Below, in pieces: positions 10,384-20,200 of a DNA stretch of 24,244 bases. A program made the translations under genes and the position numbers. The notes under the pieces were generated by a model, which was given only the letters and a program-made list of their open reading frames with translations, had not been told where the DNA came from and made no database searches. Each line of letters opens with the position of its first letter. Position 1 is the stretch's first letter. This stretch comes from Apostichopus parvimensis (taxonomy: Eukaryota > Echinodermata > Holothuroidea > Aspidochirotida > Stichopodidae), in NCBI GenBank assembly GCA_000934455.1, contig JXUT01142749.1, positions 1 to 24,244 on the forward strand, in the 5' to 3' direction.

Positions 10384-10514
10384 TTATGAACCCATCAACG
10401 ACGGATGAACAACATTGATGGCAGCTTGCCAATACGGGTGAATGACCATCAAAACTAAATATACTTCCCCTTTGTTCCACAAATACACAGCACGCAATGA
10501 GCAATCCAGTGTTT
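10384..10514 (-). CDS. Candidate terminal exon, phase-compatible with 12185-11532
   Basis: On the minus strand a pyrimidine-rich stretch ends in CTTGTCTTAG, a plausible acceptor, so the exon would begin at 10514. Joined to the phase-1 donor at 11532, the split codon is G+AA (Glu). The frame then stays open for 42 codons, starting TLDCSLRAVYLWNKG and ending in a TAA at 10386-10384. The intron would be 1,017 nt. A second frame of the same stretch (to a TAA at 10276-10274) is also open, which weakens the coding case. No family is recognised and no polyadenylation signal follows closely. Confidence 0.2.
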
Positions 10515-11531
10515 CTAAGACAAGGCTTAAAAAAAATGATGTCATCGACCCAAACTTATGACAAAATTCCAAGAAACAGATATTTTTTATAAATTTAAAT
10601 CACTGTATGTAGGGTTTTTTCTAATTAAAAGAACAAATAGAAAAAAAACAGAAACATATTTGGAAAGTTAAACCTGAGTTCATTAACCTCCTACTGTAAC
10701 TCCCCACTGAATTAAATGGTAAACATTAGCTGAAAAGCTTTTAAAGCCATCAGTAACAAAATTCCCCTAAAAGTGCATGTCAACTTTTTTGTGTAGAGTT
10801 AGATTCCGCATGGTTTTTTGTCTGTAAATAGCACACTGTACGTCACAATGCTATCCATACGGTATGTTGGTACACTATCAAGCAGTTTTAGAATGTTTTT
10901 TTTTTTCATCATGTAGTTCAAACTTTTATCGTAGACTTAAAATAAACAGAATAATCTTCTGTGATGCCTCTTCTACTTGGCCGATAAAACATACTGGAAA
11001 ATTTTAGGCTTAATCATTTCCCTTAATCTGGAATGAACATGGAGTACAGATACCAACATTGCTGATGGGGGAGTGGGAGTAGGTCCCCGATCGAAAGTTT
11101 AGCGGCTGCAGTTCTGAACGGGACAGAATTCAGAGATGCTATTCTGGGCACAGACCAGGGGGTTGCAGAGAAAAGCTACCAAACAAATTTGTGGTGTAAG
11201 CTCTGAAATTTGAAAACTTTTTTAAAAACATTCCATTCCTAAAAATAACATGCTTCAGAGAGCCAGGAAGATGATGAAAGCTGGATTACACTACGAGGGG
11301 ACAATTTTTTTCCCCCGACATCATGTACGTGTGTATGCTTTTGAAATTTTCCCAAACCATTCTAAATACTTAATCAATGACAGGTCGTGCCACCGGTGAA
11401 AAAAAAGAATCTTCTGATCGCAGAAAAAACGCAAATACGAGAGGGCAGCCAGGGGGCCGATGAGACTTGTATATATTTTGAGTGCTTATTAGTTAGGAAA
11501 ACAATCTTGAAAATAAAGATGATTGCCTTAC
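10515..11531. other. Probable intron downstream of the exon
   Basis: This follows the GTAAGG donor of the minus-strand exon, so it should be intronic on that strand. It contains T- and A-runs and two TACTGTA heptamers just outside (10035) and inside (10692). No other feature is supported. Confidence 0.5.
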
Positions 11532-12185
11532 CCTGATTGACTACGCGCTGACGCAGTCTTAGTTGGCTGACATCGGCCGGATCCTGAGAATGAGAATCTC
11601 CAAATTGCAGTTGGATGCGAGTCTCGAAAAATACTGGTGTGGCAGGAGGCGTTTGGGTTCCTATAGAACTGAAAAAGCGTGGCGCGGATCCGTAGCCCGA
11701 GGACATTGGCGAAACCGCCTCCCAGGATCCCATGGGCGAAAAGCGTCTCATGATAGAGGAGGAGGAACAATGGGAAGGAGTCACAAAGCTACAACCAGGC
11801 GATAGTGGACTTTGGCCCAAAGGCGACGGTATACTTATAGGGTCAGTACTGGTTGGACTACTGCTAGTTGCCCCCTGGGGTGATGAGGATTGCTGAGGGG
11901 GTTCAAATATATCCCCCTCCTCCTCCTCTTCCTCCTCCATCTCCTCCTCGGAGAGGATGATGTCTGAATCATCCGGTAAATACTCTATGTCCATTTCTTC
12001 TTCCTTCTGCATACTTGTTTGCCTTTCACCGTTCCTCCCATAGATATCGACTACAACGCGCTGTGTCCACTTGCCTCTCGATGACGACGCCCTCCGCCGT
12101 GGTGAGAAGGGTGACCCAGAGGCTGTAATTGACTGTTTCGTGGTCACACAGATATCAACTTCATTCATAATACAACAGCATGAAT
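11532..12185 (-). CDS. Internal coding exon of an unrecognised Ser/Pro-rich acidic protein
   Basis: The acceptor is pyrimidine-rich and ends CTACCTGCACAG. The donor is CAGG|GTAAGG. The exon is 654 nt with intron phase 1 on both sides, so skipping it would keep the frame. Counting full codons from 12183, it has Cys-Cys-Cys at 2-4 and Met at 6. A basic RRRAS motif at 29-33 matches a basophilic-kinase site. A strongly acidic block lies at 61-91, including a run of seven Glu after Met, and a Ser/Pro-rich region spans about 99-187. I count 12 Ser/Thr-Pro pairs. GTQTPP at 175-180 contains a TQT anchor like dynein light chain LC8 ligands. The end (about 201-218) is polar and helical-looking. The exon is mostly predicted disordered and likely intracellular. 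An alternative start is the Met at 12168. I cannot name the family; LC8 binding is inference. Confidence 0.65.
11916..11951 (-). repeat. GAG/GAA trinucleotide tract coding poly-Glu
   Basis: Within the exon, GAG codons with occasional GAA and ATG encode EEEMEEEEEEEG. The near-pure trinucleotide composition makes length change by slippage likely, and in-frame alleles of different length would be expected. Confidence 0.8.
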
Positions 12186-13684
12186 CTGTGCAGGTAGAGA
12201 TGAGAAACAGAGAGTCGTGGGTGAGAACAACAGACAGGGTAAAATCCACTTCGTTTCAAAACAACAGTTGACAAGATAATCAAAGAACCTTGAGAGGGAA
12301 TATCTGACCTATTTTTGCTTTTGTAAAGAGAAGACCCTACACAGACCTTGGAGATATTGATTGGTTTAAACACTATAATATACAGTTCACCAGTTCTTTG
12401 GATTATAAGTTACAACTACAGCCAATTGTCTTTGTCCCACTTTTTCTTTGGGGGGGGGGGGGAAGCTTGGTGAATAAATTTTCCTTTGGGAGGGGTCCAC
12501 TATATTAAGGAGGTAGGGCAAAGGTGGGGCTTCCATGCATGGGATTTATGGTTGAGTTAATATCAATATTTGAGTCACATAGAAAACATTTAGTACTCAA
12601 GCAGGAAAGGGCTCTTGAACTCCCTTTTTCCCTACCCGAGTCATAAATATGTCGCAGCAAACTAACTATACGTAAAATTTCTATCACTTCAAGCTGCTTT
12701 GTTGTTCATCCATCTCCATGCAATGTCCAGGGTTTTCAAATATCTTCTGCATTTATGGTAATGAACTTCACATGCTCCTCAGAAGTGTAAACAACTTACA
12801 TGTATAGAATAAAGGTAAGGAAAAAGACCTTCACCTCTGATGAAAAAGTAGATCACACAAATTGCAAATTCAAGTCTGGACATGTTTTTGCAGAATGAAA
12901 AGTGCAATTACAGAGGTTTCAAGTCAGTACAGAGAGGCCTATACGCTACTGTAACAGGCTATGCAGTATGAACAGACCATACGTACGCACACAGACTAGC
13001 TCAGAGATCAAGCCATTTGCAGTTTCTCAACTTTACCTTCATGCATTAACAAGGTCATTTGCCAAAGTGGGAACAATAATAACTTCCTGTATTGTTGTTT
13101 GTCTGTCAGCTAAATCATCCCTCTGAACTGTTGCCTGTGATTATATACTGTATATATGTCTGGATCAAAGTCTGCAGCAAAATGTGTGCTGAATCAATGG
13201 CAGCCTGCACAGCTTGAGTATTTTTAGATCTTTACGCTGGAGACTGGATCATGCAAACTTGACACAGGGGTATTGTTTACTATTCTGTACATATTTCACT
13301 GTCTGAAAGAAGCAAACCTGTTCAATAAGCTATTACCTTAAACCAAAGATACATGTGTGGTTGTGAAGAAGGACAACTCCAACATACCCCCCTCCCTCCC
13401 TCCCCCCTCCCACAGAGTTAAGACAAGTCTTGATAAATCCATTTGGGTGCAATCCTGATTTAAAAGTCACATCACAGGGCTGCCATTTTGTCAATTTGTG
13501 ATGTCATATTGCCGTCAGGAGGTGAAACACATAGTTGTTTACATATCTTAGACAGTGTATTGGAAGTATACAAGTAATGAGTAATTTCAGCACAAAGATG
13601 CTCGTCAGAACGCACAAGTGACGATGGTGGGGGACTAGAACATTTTGGAGTCTCGGAAGCAAAAATTACCTTAAAACTGACGAC
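12186..13684. other. Probable upstream intron, with G13 and G4-prone tracts
   Basis: On the minus strand this lies upstream of the exon's acceptor and is presumably intron. It holds a G13 run (12450-12462) and a C-rich block at 13386-13412. Its minus strand is four or more G-runs of at least three separated by single A residues. Short frames at 12505-12687 and 12902-13126 look like chance. Confidence 0.5.
13386..13412 (-). other. Potential G-quadruplex
   Basis: The minus strand reads GGAGGGGGGAGGGAGGGAGG and then more G. G-runs separated by single-base loops meet the usual sequence rule for a stable parallel quadruplex. If the minus-strand gene spans this point, the structure would form in the coding-sense strand and the pre-mRNA. 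Confidence 0.55.
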
Positions 13685-13891
13685 ATGTCTTTGTTAGCTA
13701 GACAGGATGAAAACGGACTAGACGAAAATGCTGAAGTATATAAGCTGTTGGGGTGTTCTGTGGAAAATGGATTGCCAGATTTCTTTAGGACTAAGTTTTC
13801 TACGAAAATTGGTCAGCTACAAATAGATTCAAAGCAAACATTCCATACTATCCCTTGTACTGATAATGCTCGCTACATACAAGAGGTTTGA
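13685..13891 (+). CDS. Possible small ORF or exon, 68 codons
   Basis: No family is recognised. The frame is open without a stop from about 13630 to 13891, and the first ATG (context GACATGT) is at 13685. The 68-residue product is balanced and hydrophilic (MSLLARQDENGLDENAEVYK at its start) and lacks the low complexity typical of chance frames in AT-rich DNA. A seven-codon upstream ORF ends just before the open frame. A weak donor-like GAG|GTTTGA overlaps the stop. A poly-A-rich tract follows at 13906-13935, which could hint at a processed insertion. Most likely a chance ORF. Confidence 0.2.
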   Translation: MSLLARQDENGLDENAEVYKLLGCSVENGLPDFFRTKFSTKIGQLQIDSKQTFHTIPCTDNARYIQEV

Positions 13892-14613
13892 AAGCCTTAA
13901 AAATTGAAAAAAAAAAAAAAAAGAAAGAAAAAAAAGCCTTACAAAAAGAACCCCAAAACCCTGCATGATTCCTCAATTAACTCTTAAATGACCTTTCCAA
14001 GCTGACTAAGTACTGTGATTTAAGGCATCATGGATAGGATATTTCAATTCATAATTTCTGCAATCATACACAATGTAATCAAATATGTTGAGTCATAACG
14101 ACAGTACATACAAACATTTCGTGCCATATACCACATTCCTTATACATACAGTATACAGTATCACTACATATATTACTCAAATCCGCATGAATAATTTAAC
14201 CTTGTCTTTCCTAAAATATGATTATATTCTCAAACAAGAGAAGTGAATTATCCCTTTGTTATGCATGACGAATTCCTCACGTTTATTTACCAAAGGAGTC
14301 TATTCACCCGTGGTACATATCTACAAATTAACTACACCGCAGTCCCATAAACACTTTTAAATAGCTGCAACGTATGTACTGTTGCCTGTTGTTATAGTTA
14401 AGATATATTATTACTCAGAAACAAACTATGCCTACATGTTACTTTACCAGGTGTGATATACTTTTATCACTGATCAAATTCCAAAACCTATGTACAGCAG
14501 TTGTTGTATAAATTGCCAGAAAATCAAACATTCTACACATTCCTGCCCTCTGTTATCAACATTCATCAATGACACAGATGTAGTAACGGGCGGGCGGCGT
14601 TAGCTTTAATTAC
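13892..14613. other. Non-coding stretch
   Basis: It starts with an A-rich tract (13906-13935). Two adjacent TACAGTA heptamers lie at 14147-14160. A GC-box-like GGGCGGGCGG lies at about 14587-14596. No gene is supported. Confidence 0.45.
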
Positions 14614-14726
14614 CTTCCGTTCAAACGTGACTGTCGTCCCACAATGTCGTTTGCAAGACTATGTTGGATGGCAACACAGTACAGTACGCATGCAGTAACA
14701 GTATGAATGACAACAGTGAATGACAT
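14614..14726 (-). CDS. Possible first exon with hydrophobic N-terminus
   Basis: An ATG at 14726 opens a frame of 37 codons plus two bases that ends at a donor GGAAG|GTAATT. Residues 3-19 (FTVVIHTVTACVLYCVA) are hydrophobic, as in a signal peptide or anchor. The polar AIQHSLANDIVGRQSRLNG follows. The exit phase is 2, which does not join directly to the phase-1 acceptor at 12185, so it would belong to another gene or need an intermediate exon. The ATG context is weak (CTG before it) and part of the hydrophobic run comes from a GTACTGTACTGT repeat. I regard it as speculative. Confidence 0.15.
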
Positions 14727-17130
14727 CAGGTATGACACATGAATATAGTGTGTACATTCAAACCTAAACAGTTAGTAAACCTTGTCTGCACAGAGCTATG
14801 ACTCTTCCTTAGTACAGACTAACGTTGACTAGTACATTGCAGGTATATTAAATATTAAAAATTATGGTGATGATCTGTTATGACCTCATTCATTGGCAAC
14901 AAAAGAAAGTGGATGTAAATTATTCATGCAAAGCTAATATTACAAAAAAAAGAAGAAAAAGTAATACAATAAACTAAACTAAATATTAACAAGAATATCG
15001 AGTGCAGTGTGTACAAGTATAGTTTTAAGTTCAAGGACATCAAGGCACAAGTTCATCGCCATCAATAAAATTTACCGTAAATAAAAGGTAAAAAAAGCTG
15101 GGATGACTCTTTCCTGATTAGATTTTAGAAAGACAGGACATTGCTTGTTTGCTCCAAGCTTTAAGAAACAGAAGGGGGGTCATGAGGGGAATGCCCGTAG
15201 TCAGCCAAGATAGGTGAATAGAAATCTATAAATAAGCCGTTCTTACATGATATATCAGTGTTAACAGTTTCCTCTTTGATTTGGTCATAAAATAAACCTG
15301 TACGAGTGTGTACTGATGTACCTTGTGGCCAGTTAGTTGTACGAACTGTGTGCTGTGGCTTAGAAGGTTGCCAGAAGTGAAAAGTACAATTCTTTGAAAT
15401 AAAATATTTAGTCCTTGATATTTGAGGCTAGGTATCTATGCCCCCCCCCCCCCCACCAGAAAGCATGATTTTCTGTACCTATCATAATCACAGTGAAACT
15501 GGTTTTCATCAGAAAAATACAATTGATCTGTTCCCATAACTCACTACAGTAACCGATATGTGGTGAAATTTAGGAAATTGCCAACGGGAACTTGTTTTTA
15601 TCTAGTAGCGTTTGTTAAAGCACTTGCACATTTTAGCAAACTGTGGCTAAATTCTAGGCCGTTATTTCAATTTTTAAGTCTTTTTTGGGTTGTTCTTGCT
15701 TCGCAAAAACCAAGAATAAATAGTGTTCACAATTCTAACTTTTGTGTTGATCAAAGGCAATGTCCAGCTTCTTGAGTCATAAACAGCTTATAATCTTTTA
15801 GAAAAGGTCAAACACATAGTGTGAGGACATCCGTGTCCTGAGTTTCAGAGTTATATCAAACCTGATGTTCCCTATAATTGTTCATGTGTTCATGTGTAAG
15901 TGATGTTGACACAAGCCCCACCATGTAGAGGTTACGGTAGTTTCTTGTTTTGGGCGTGTAGGTAACTTACTTTTCTTTATCGCCCAAATATTAGTTAATA
16001 TTTTATACTATTCATCAGATCAAAAAATGAAACTTTAATCCGACTAAGCTATTGCATCTCAACAAACAGTGCATTTGGAAATCATGACAACGTAGTGTTT
16101 GAGAAAACAAATGTGTCACTTTTATGCTACTCTCATGTTACATTCAAAACATGACAAATATGTAGATTACATATCTCTCAATATTAACAAAAACATAGAA
16201 GGAAATGATTTGCCAATCAAGCAGTATATAAAATAACCTTTTCAATGTAAGTGATTAGTCACATGTAGGATGATGAATGATTACAGCTCATCAGATGAAA
16301 ATCAGAAAAGCTTGTCAAATATTAAACCATGAAAATTCAAACCATCCATATCAAAATGGATACCTATATGTCCAAAGATGAGTCATGTTGAGTGCAGATT
16401 GCACCAGTGGGCTGCTAGATTAGTCAATTAACTAACAAACTAAAACATACTTAAAAACAAACTTCAAAGCGCATGTCAATGACCACATTAACATATAGCT
16501 CATTAAATCTTGGCTGTTTTGTTTTCCACACTAAGAATACATAACAGGAAGCTAATTAATGTGAACAATTCAACACCCTACCTCACCCATCGTCTCTCCC
16601 GCCCCCCTCCCTCAAGTTCCTCGGCCTTTTAACATATAATTTCTGTTTTTCTATTAATCGGCTTCTTCCTTCCCGAGAAACTTTAGACCAACGGGTAGAC
16701 AATTAGTATTCTCGCTGCTTGTTGATTTTTACATTCATGCCAAAACATACTTATTAGTGGATATTGAGCAAAACAGTGTAATGTTATTTATGAGGTACCA
16801 TAGCTGATTCCCTTTAAATGTGCAGGGTTTTATGGGATAATTGGTCTTGCTATGTTAATTTGTATTTCTTGCCTCTTCAAGGGAGGAAACTTAACTATTG
16901 GATGCTGTTTGATGCAACAATCCCGTAACCGTGGGGATCTCCAGCATTGGCCTATATCAAAAGAGGACGATGTCATATCGATCCTTGCTAATTCCTTGAG
17001 AGAAACTTGACAAGGTGCTGTCACTGAAATCACTGAGAACTCTTAAAACTGAGAAATCTCTGGCGGACACTTCTGTGTAAGTACCTGCACATTCACTAAT
17101 TCACACAGTGCTCATTGCTAGCACATTTTA
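14727..17130. other. Non-coding stretch
   Basis: AT-rich with no supported gene. It includes a C14 run at 15441-15454. A GTAAGT donor-like hexamer at 17077-17082 (plus) has no open exon with an acceptor in front of it. A minus-strand frame at 17033-16830 has no recognisable content. An AP-1-like TGAGTCA lies near 16380. Confidence 0.5.
15441..15454. repeat. C14 homopolymer
   Basis: Fourteen consecutive C residues, the longest such run in the window. Confidence 0.9.
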
Positions 17131-17134
17131 GCAG

Positions 17135-17299
17135 CGATTGGCGGCTTCGTACACGTCTGCTCGTTAACCAATCAGAAAGCTCCTATTTGGTAGTTTCAAA
17201 CACGTCCGCTAAATTGAGTTTACAGCTTTTGAGCGGCAGCAAAATTGTATCCAAGCCTCCAAAATGGAATATACCGGACTTATACCTGCAACTCTTCTC
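17135..17299 (+). promoter_or_regulatory. Candidate CCAAT promoter and short first exon
   Basis: GATTGGCGG (an inverted CCAAT box, about 17137) and AACCAATCAG (about 17166) are both good NF-Y-type sites about 30 bp apart in a less AT-rich patch. The next ATG downstream on the plus strand is at 17264, in strong context (AAAATGG), with an in-frame stop before it at 17210-17212. Twelve codons (MEYTGLIPATLL) lead in phase 0 to a donor CTC|GTGAGT at 17299/17300. The arrangement fits a TATA-less promoter with a short coding first exon. No second exon was identified. Confidence 0.25.
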
Positions 17300-20200
17300 G
17301 TGAGTAATGCAGACGAGATCACTTAAACATATCTTCACAACTAGCACAAAGTTTGAGATACGTTACAGCGCTATACAAAATCTATGGAGATTTGTGAACA
17401 GGATTAGATCCACTCGCTTTACGACACAAGAGCCATCTCTATGGCACTGTTACAACCGATATTGACAGCGCCTAGCTCTGCAGAGATGTTGAAGATCACC
17501 ATTACAGACCAAATGCAAACCTGTTGCTTTATAAATGCATTCTGTTTGGATTACCACCAACACAGTTTCTTGTTTGTAACTAAAGATTGCAGTAAACATA
17601 AACTTTGGGGAGCAAGGAAGACCTGTACAGTACACCACAGAGACTGTCTGAAGGCCCGGATCAAATTTTTGAAACCTGATTCGTGGCCAGACATTGTTAT
17701 GACTGCAAACTACGGTTCTTTCAGACAGGTGATATCAAATTTAAATCCTGATCCTCCATTGTGATGAGCCCTGTTTGTTGGAAGGATAACAGGATGCACG
17801 GTGTTGTTTTTACTGCTCCCATCTTGCAAGTGAATATGACAAAGTGTAATGACATCGATTGTTGTTAGGAGAGTTGTTATGACTAGACAGTATGTTTCTG
17901 GGGACCAAATTCATCCATCAACAGATTCCAACATTTCCTGTTTCATACTGCAAACCGTCCATGGAATTACATGTCCAGTATCTCCCATCACAACATGCAA
18001 TGCAATATGGTTGGATTGCTATTCAAGTCAACATGATGATGTATAGTATAGCACTGTTTTTTTTAAAATATTTACACAGGAACAATAATATTCTTTTTTA
18101 AATGAGAGATGATACAGAGCCTTCTAATCTGTTTCACACGAGTCGAATACTAAATTATTTCCTGGCTTCTTAGAATAAAACTGGTGCATAATGGAGGAAT
18201 CTATAGATTCATCAGAAACTGATTTATGAAAGTAGCTAAATTTGCTGATAGTGACTGCACGACAAAATGTTGTCTGGACAAAATAGTCGGTTTTCCTACT
18301 GAAAGAAGGCTATTACAGACGGTGTTAGAGAGTGCGTTCCCCTTTTTAAACTCCAGGAACTTTCTACAGTTCCCTGGCCCCTTGGATGACATGGTAGGTA
18401 CTTTTGATCGTCTCACGAGAATGAATTTGTCACGAACCACCGGACATGCCTGAATCTTAAGTACTGTACCGTTCAGTTATGATAAACACTGAGATACAAC
18501 ATGAAATTACTGCACAAATTACTGAAATATAGGTACTCCTTAAATTAAAAAATATTGATATTCGACATGTTAGCTCCACCCTTCCCGACTTCCCACTGAA
18601 AGGAATCAAATATTATACTGTTAAAAGTTTCCTAGATGATCAAACTGTACCAATAATAAATCACTAATTTACCGACCCCTGTTGGTGCAAACAGATAGAG
18701 TGGGATCAAACTGAGAGATTTATATCTTACCTTTTCTATTTTACAGGTTTGTTAAATATATCCAGAGACTGATATTTAACCAAAATCAGATAAGCTGTTT
18801 AAAAATAAGCCCACTTGAACTATATATGATTGGATGATGCCGACCGCTAACCGGTGTAACTGCAGCTCAAGTGTAGGCCATAGATTCTGATTCCTACAAC
18901 CATACAGTCACATGGAATAAGATATTTTTACATGGTAGGGACTAACTTTTAGAGTTGATAATTAGCTTATATCGTATAAAACAGTGAAAACACTACAATC
19001 CTGTTTACAAAGGCTGCTAGGCACCTTTTCAAACGATTAAGTACGTAGCATATTAACACCGGCCCACTTGCACGGCTTATTACGATATATCCTTTACGAG
19101 ACAAAATGAAAATCTTGTGCATGGCTTATAACACAAAAAAACTCACCCAATAAAATCCATGTACAGCGTAAACCAACAGTTGGAGCGAATTTAAAGAGCA
19201 AGAAAAGAAAGAAGTTCAACTACTCATACAGGTTTATGTAGACCCTCTGGTTACTACGATGTGCCACACGCTGGAATGGTAGCAGAGTTAATACTACTGT
19301 AGTATAGAGAAAAGTAAGTGATCACAGTATACACCGTCCAATAATGTAAGGTTGAATGACCAAGAGAGTACATATATATTTAGCAGTTAAATCGAGAAAA
19401 TACCTCACGGATTGGTACTGCCAGATACAATGCAGAAATGCCCGGTATTCAACTCTCCTGCAAGTGCCACAAATAAACTGTTTAACCAACAAAAGATCCT
19501 TCTTTATATCTCTTACTTTTGTTCAGAGTAAATCTTCTAACCAACGACCTTAGAACACCTTCCACTGAAAAGGAATAGAACACACTAGCACTGTACTTCC
19601 CAAAATCTCAACAATGAACTGATTTTCCAGCTTGCAAAGGCCGGGTTGATCTGTGTTGCAAAGAATTTCCTGTGCTAATAGGCCTGAGCCAAGTAGCACC
19701 CTTTGTACCTGTGATGTATACTTACCACATAACACTGATGACAAACAGCAGGTATATATGCATATTCATATCACCAATCTACCAATCACACAAGAGCAAA
19801 GTTACTACAGTTCATTGATTCTTCTGAATCGGAGCCAAGTTAGTGTTTTGATGTTTTTATTCTGGGCAATGGCAAGCTCGATGTGTGTATCTTTAACCGC
19901 TTTGTTTCCAATTTTGAAATAATTTTTCGTGAGATGTGACTTCAAAACAACCGAGTGAAAACAAATCCGAAGTGGTTCTCCCTGAAATTATTCCCCTTTT
20001 TGTCCCTCCTCGTCTTGGCTTCACTTCAAAGTTTCAAATGGTAAAAAAAACTATGTCAATTCACAAGTGATTGAAAGGCAAAATGAGGAACTTTCAGAAA
20101 TATGAATGGAAAAATCATGTGACTTCCAACTGAATGAAATGTTCCGCCAGCACATTTTTCAAGTTTCAGCTGATGGGGGAAACGCGCCGAGTCACTGCTG

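Noticed and set aside
10274-10504. Cys-rich minus-strand frame overlapping the candidate terminal exon
   Set aside because: It uses a phase that does not join the 11532 donor, and its cysteines match no domain; kept only as a caution against the 10514-10384 model.
11563-11805. 80-codon plus-strand frame opposite the main exon
   Set aside because: It is the antisense shadow of the exon and has no splice sites of its own.
17077-17082. Perfect GTAAGT donor-like site on the plus strand
   Set aside because: All frames back to the nearest acceptor (about 16824) contain stops, so no internal coding exon fits.
17441-17764. 107-codon plus-strand frame rich in Cys and His
   Set aside because: Cys/His spacing fits no zinc-finger pattern I know, and no acceptor precedes it that would link it to the candidate exon at 17264.
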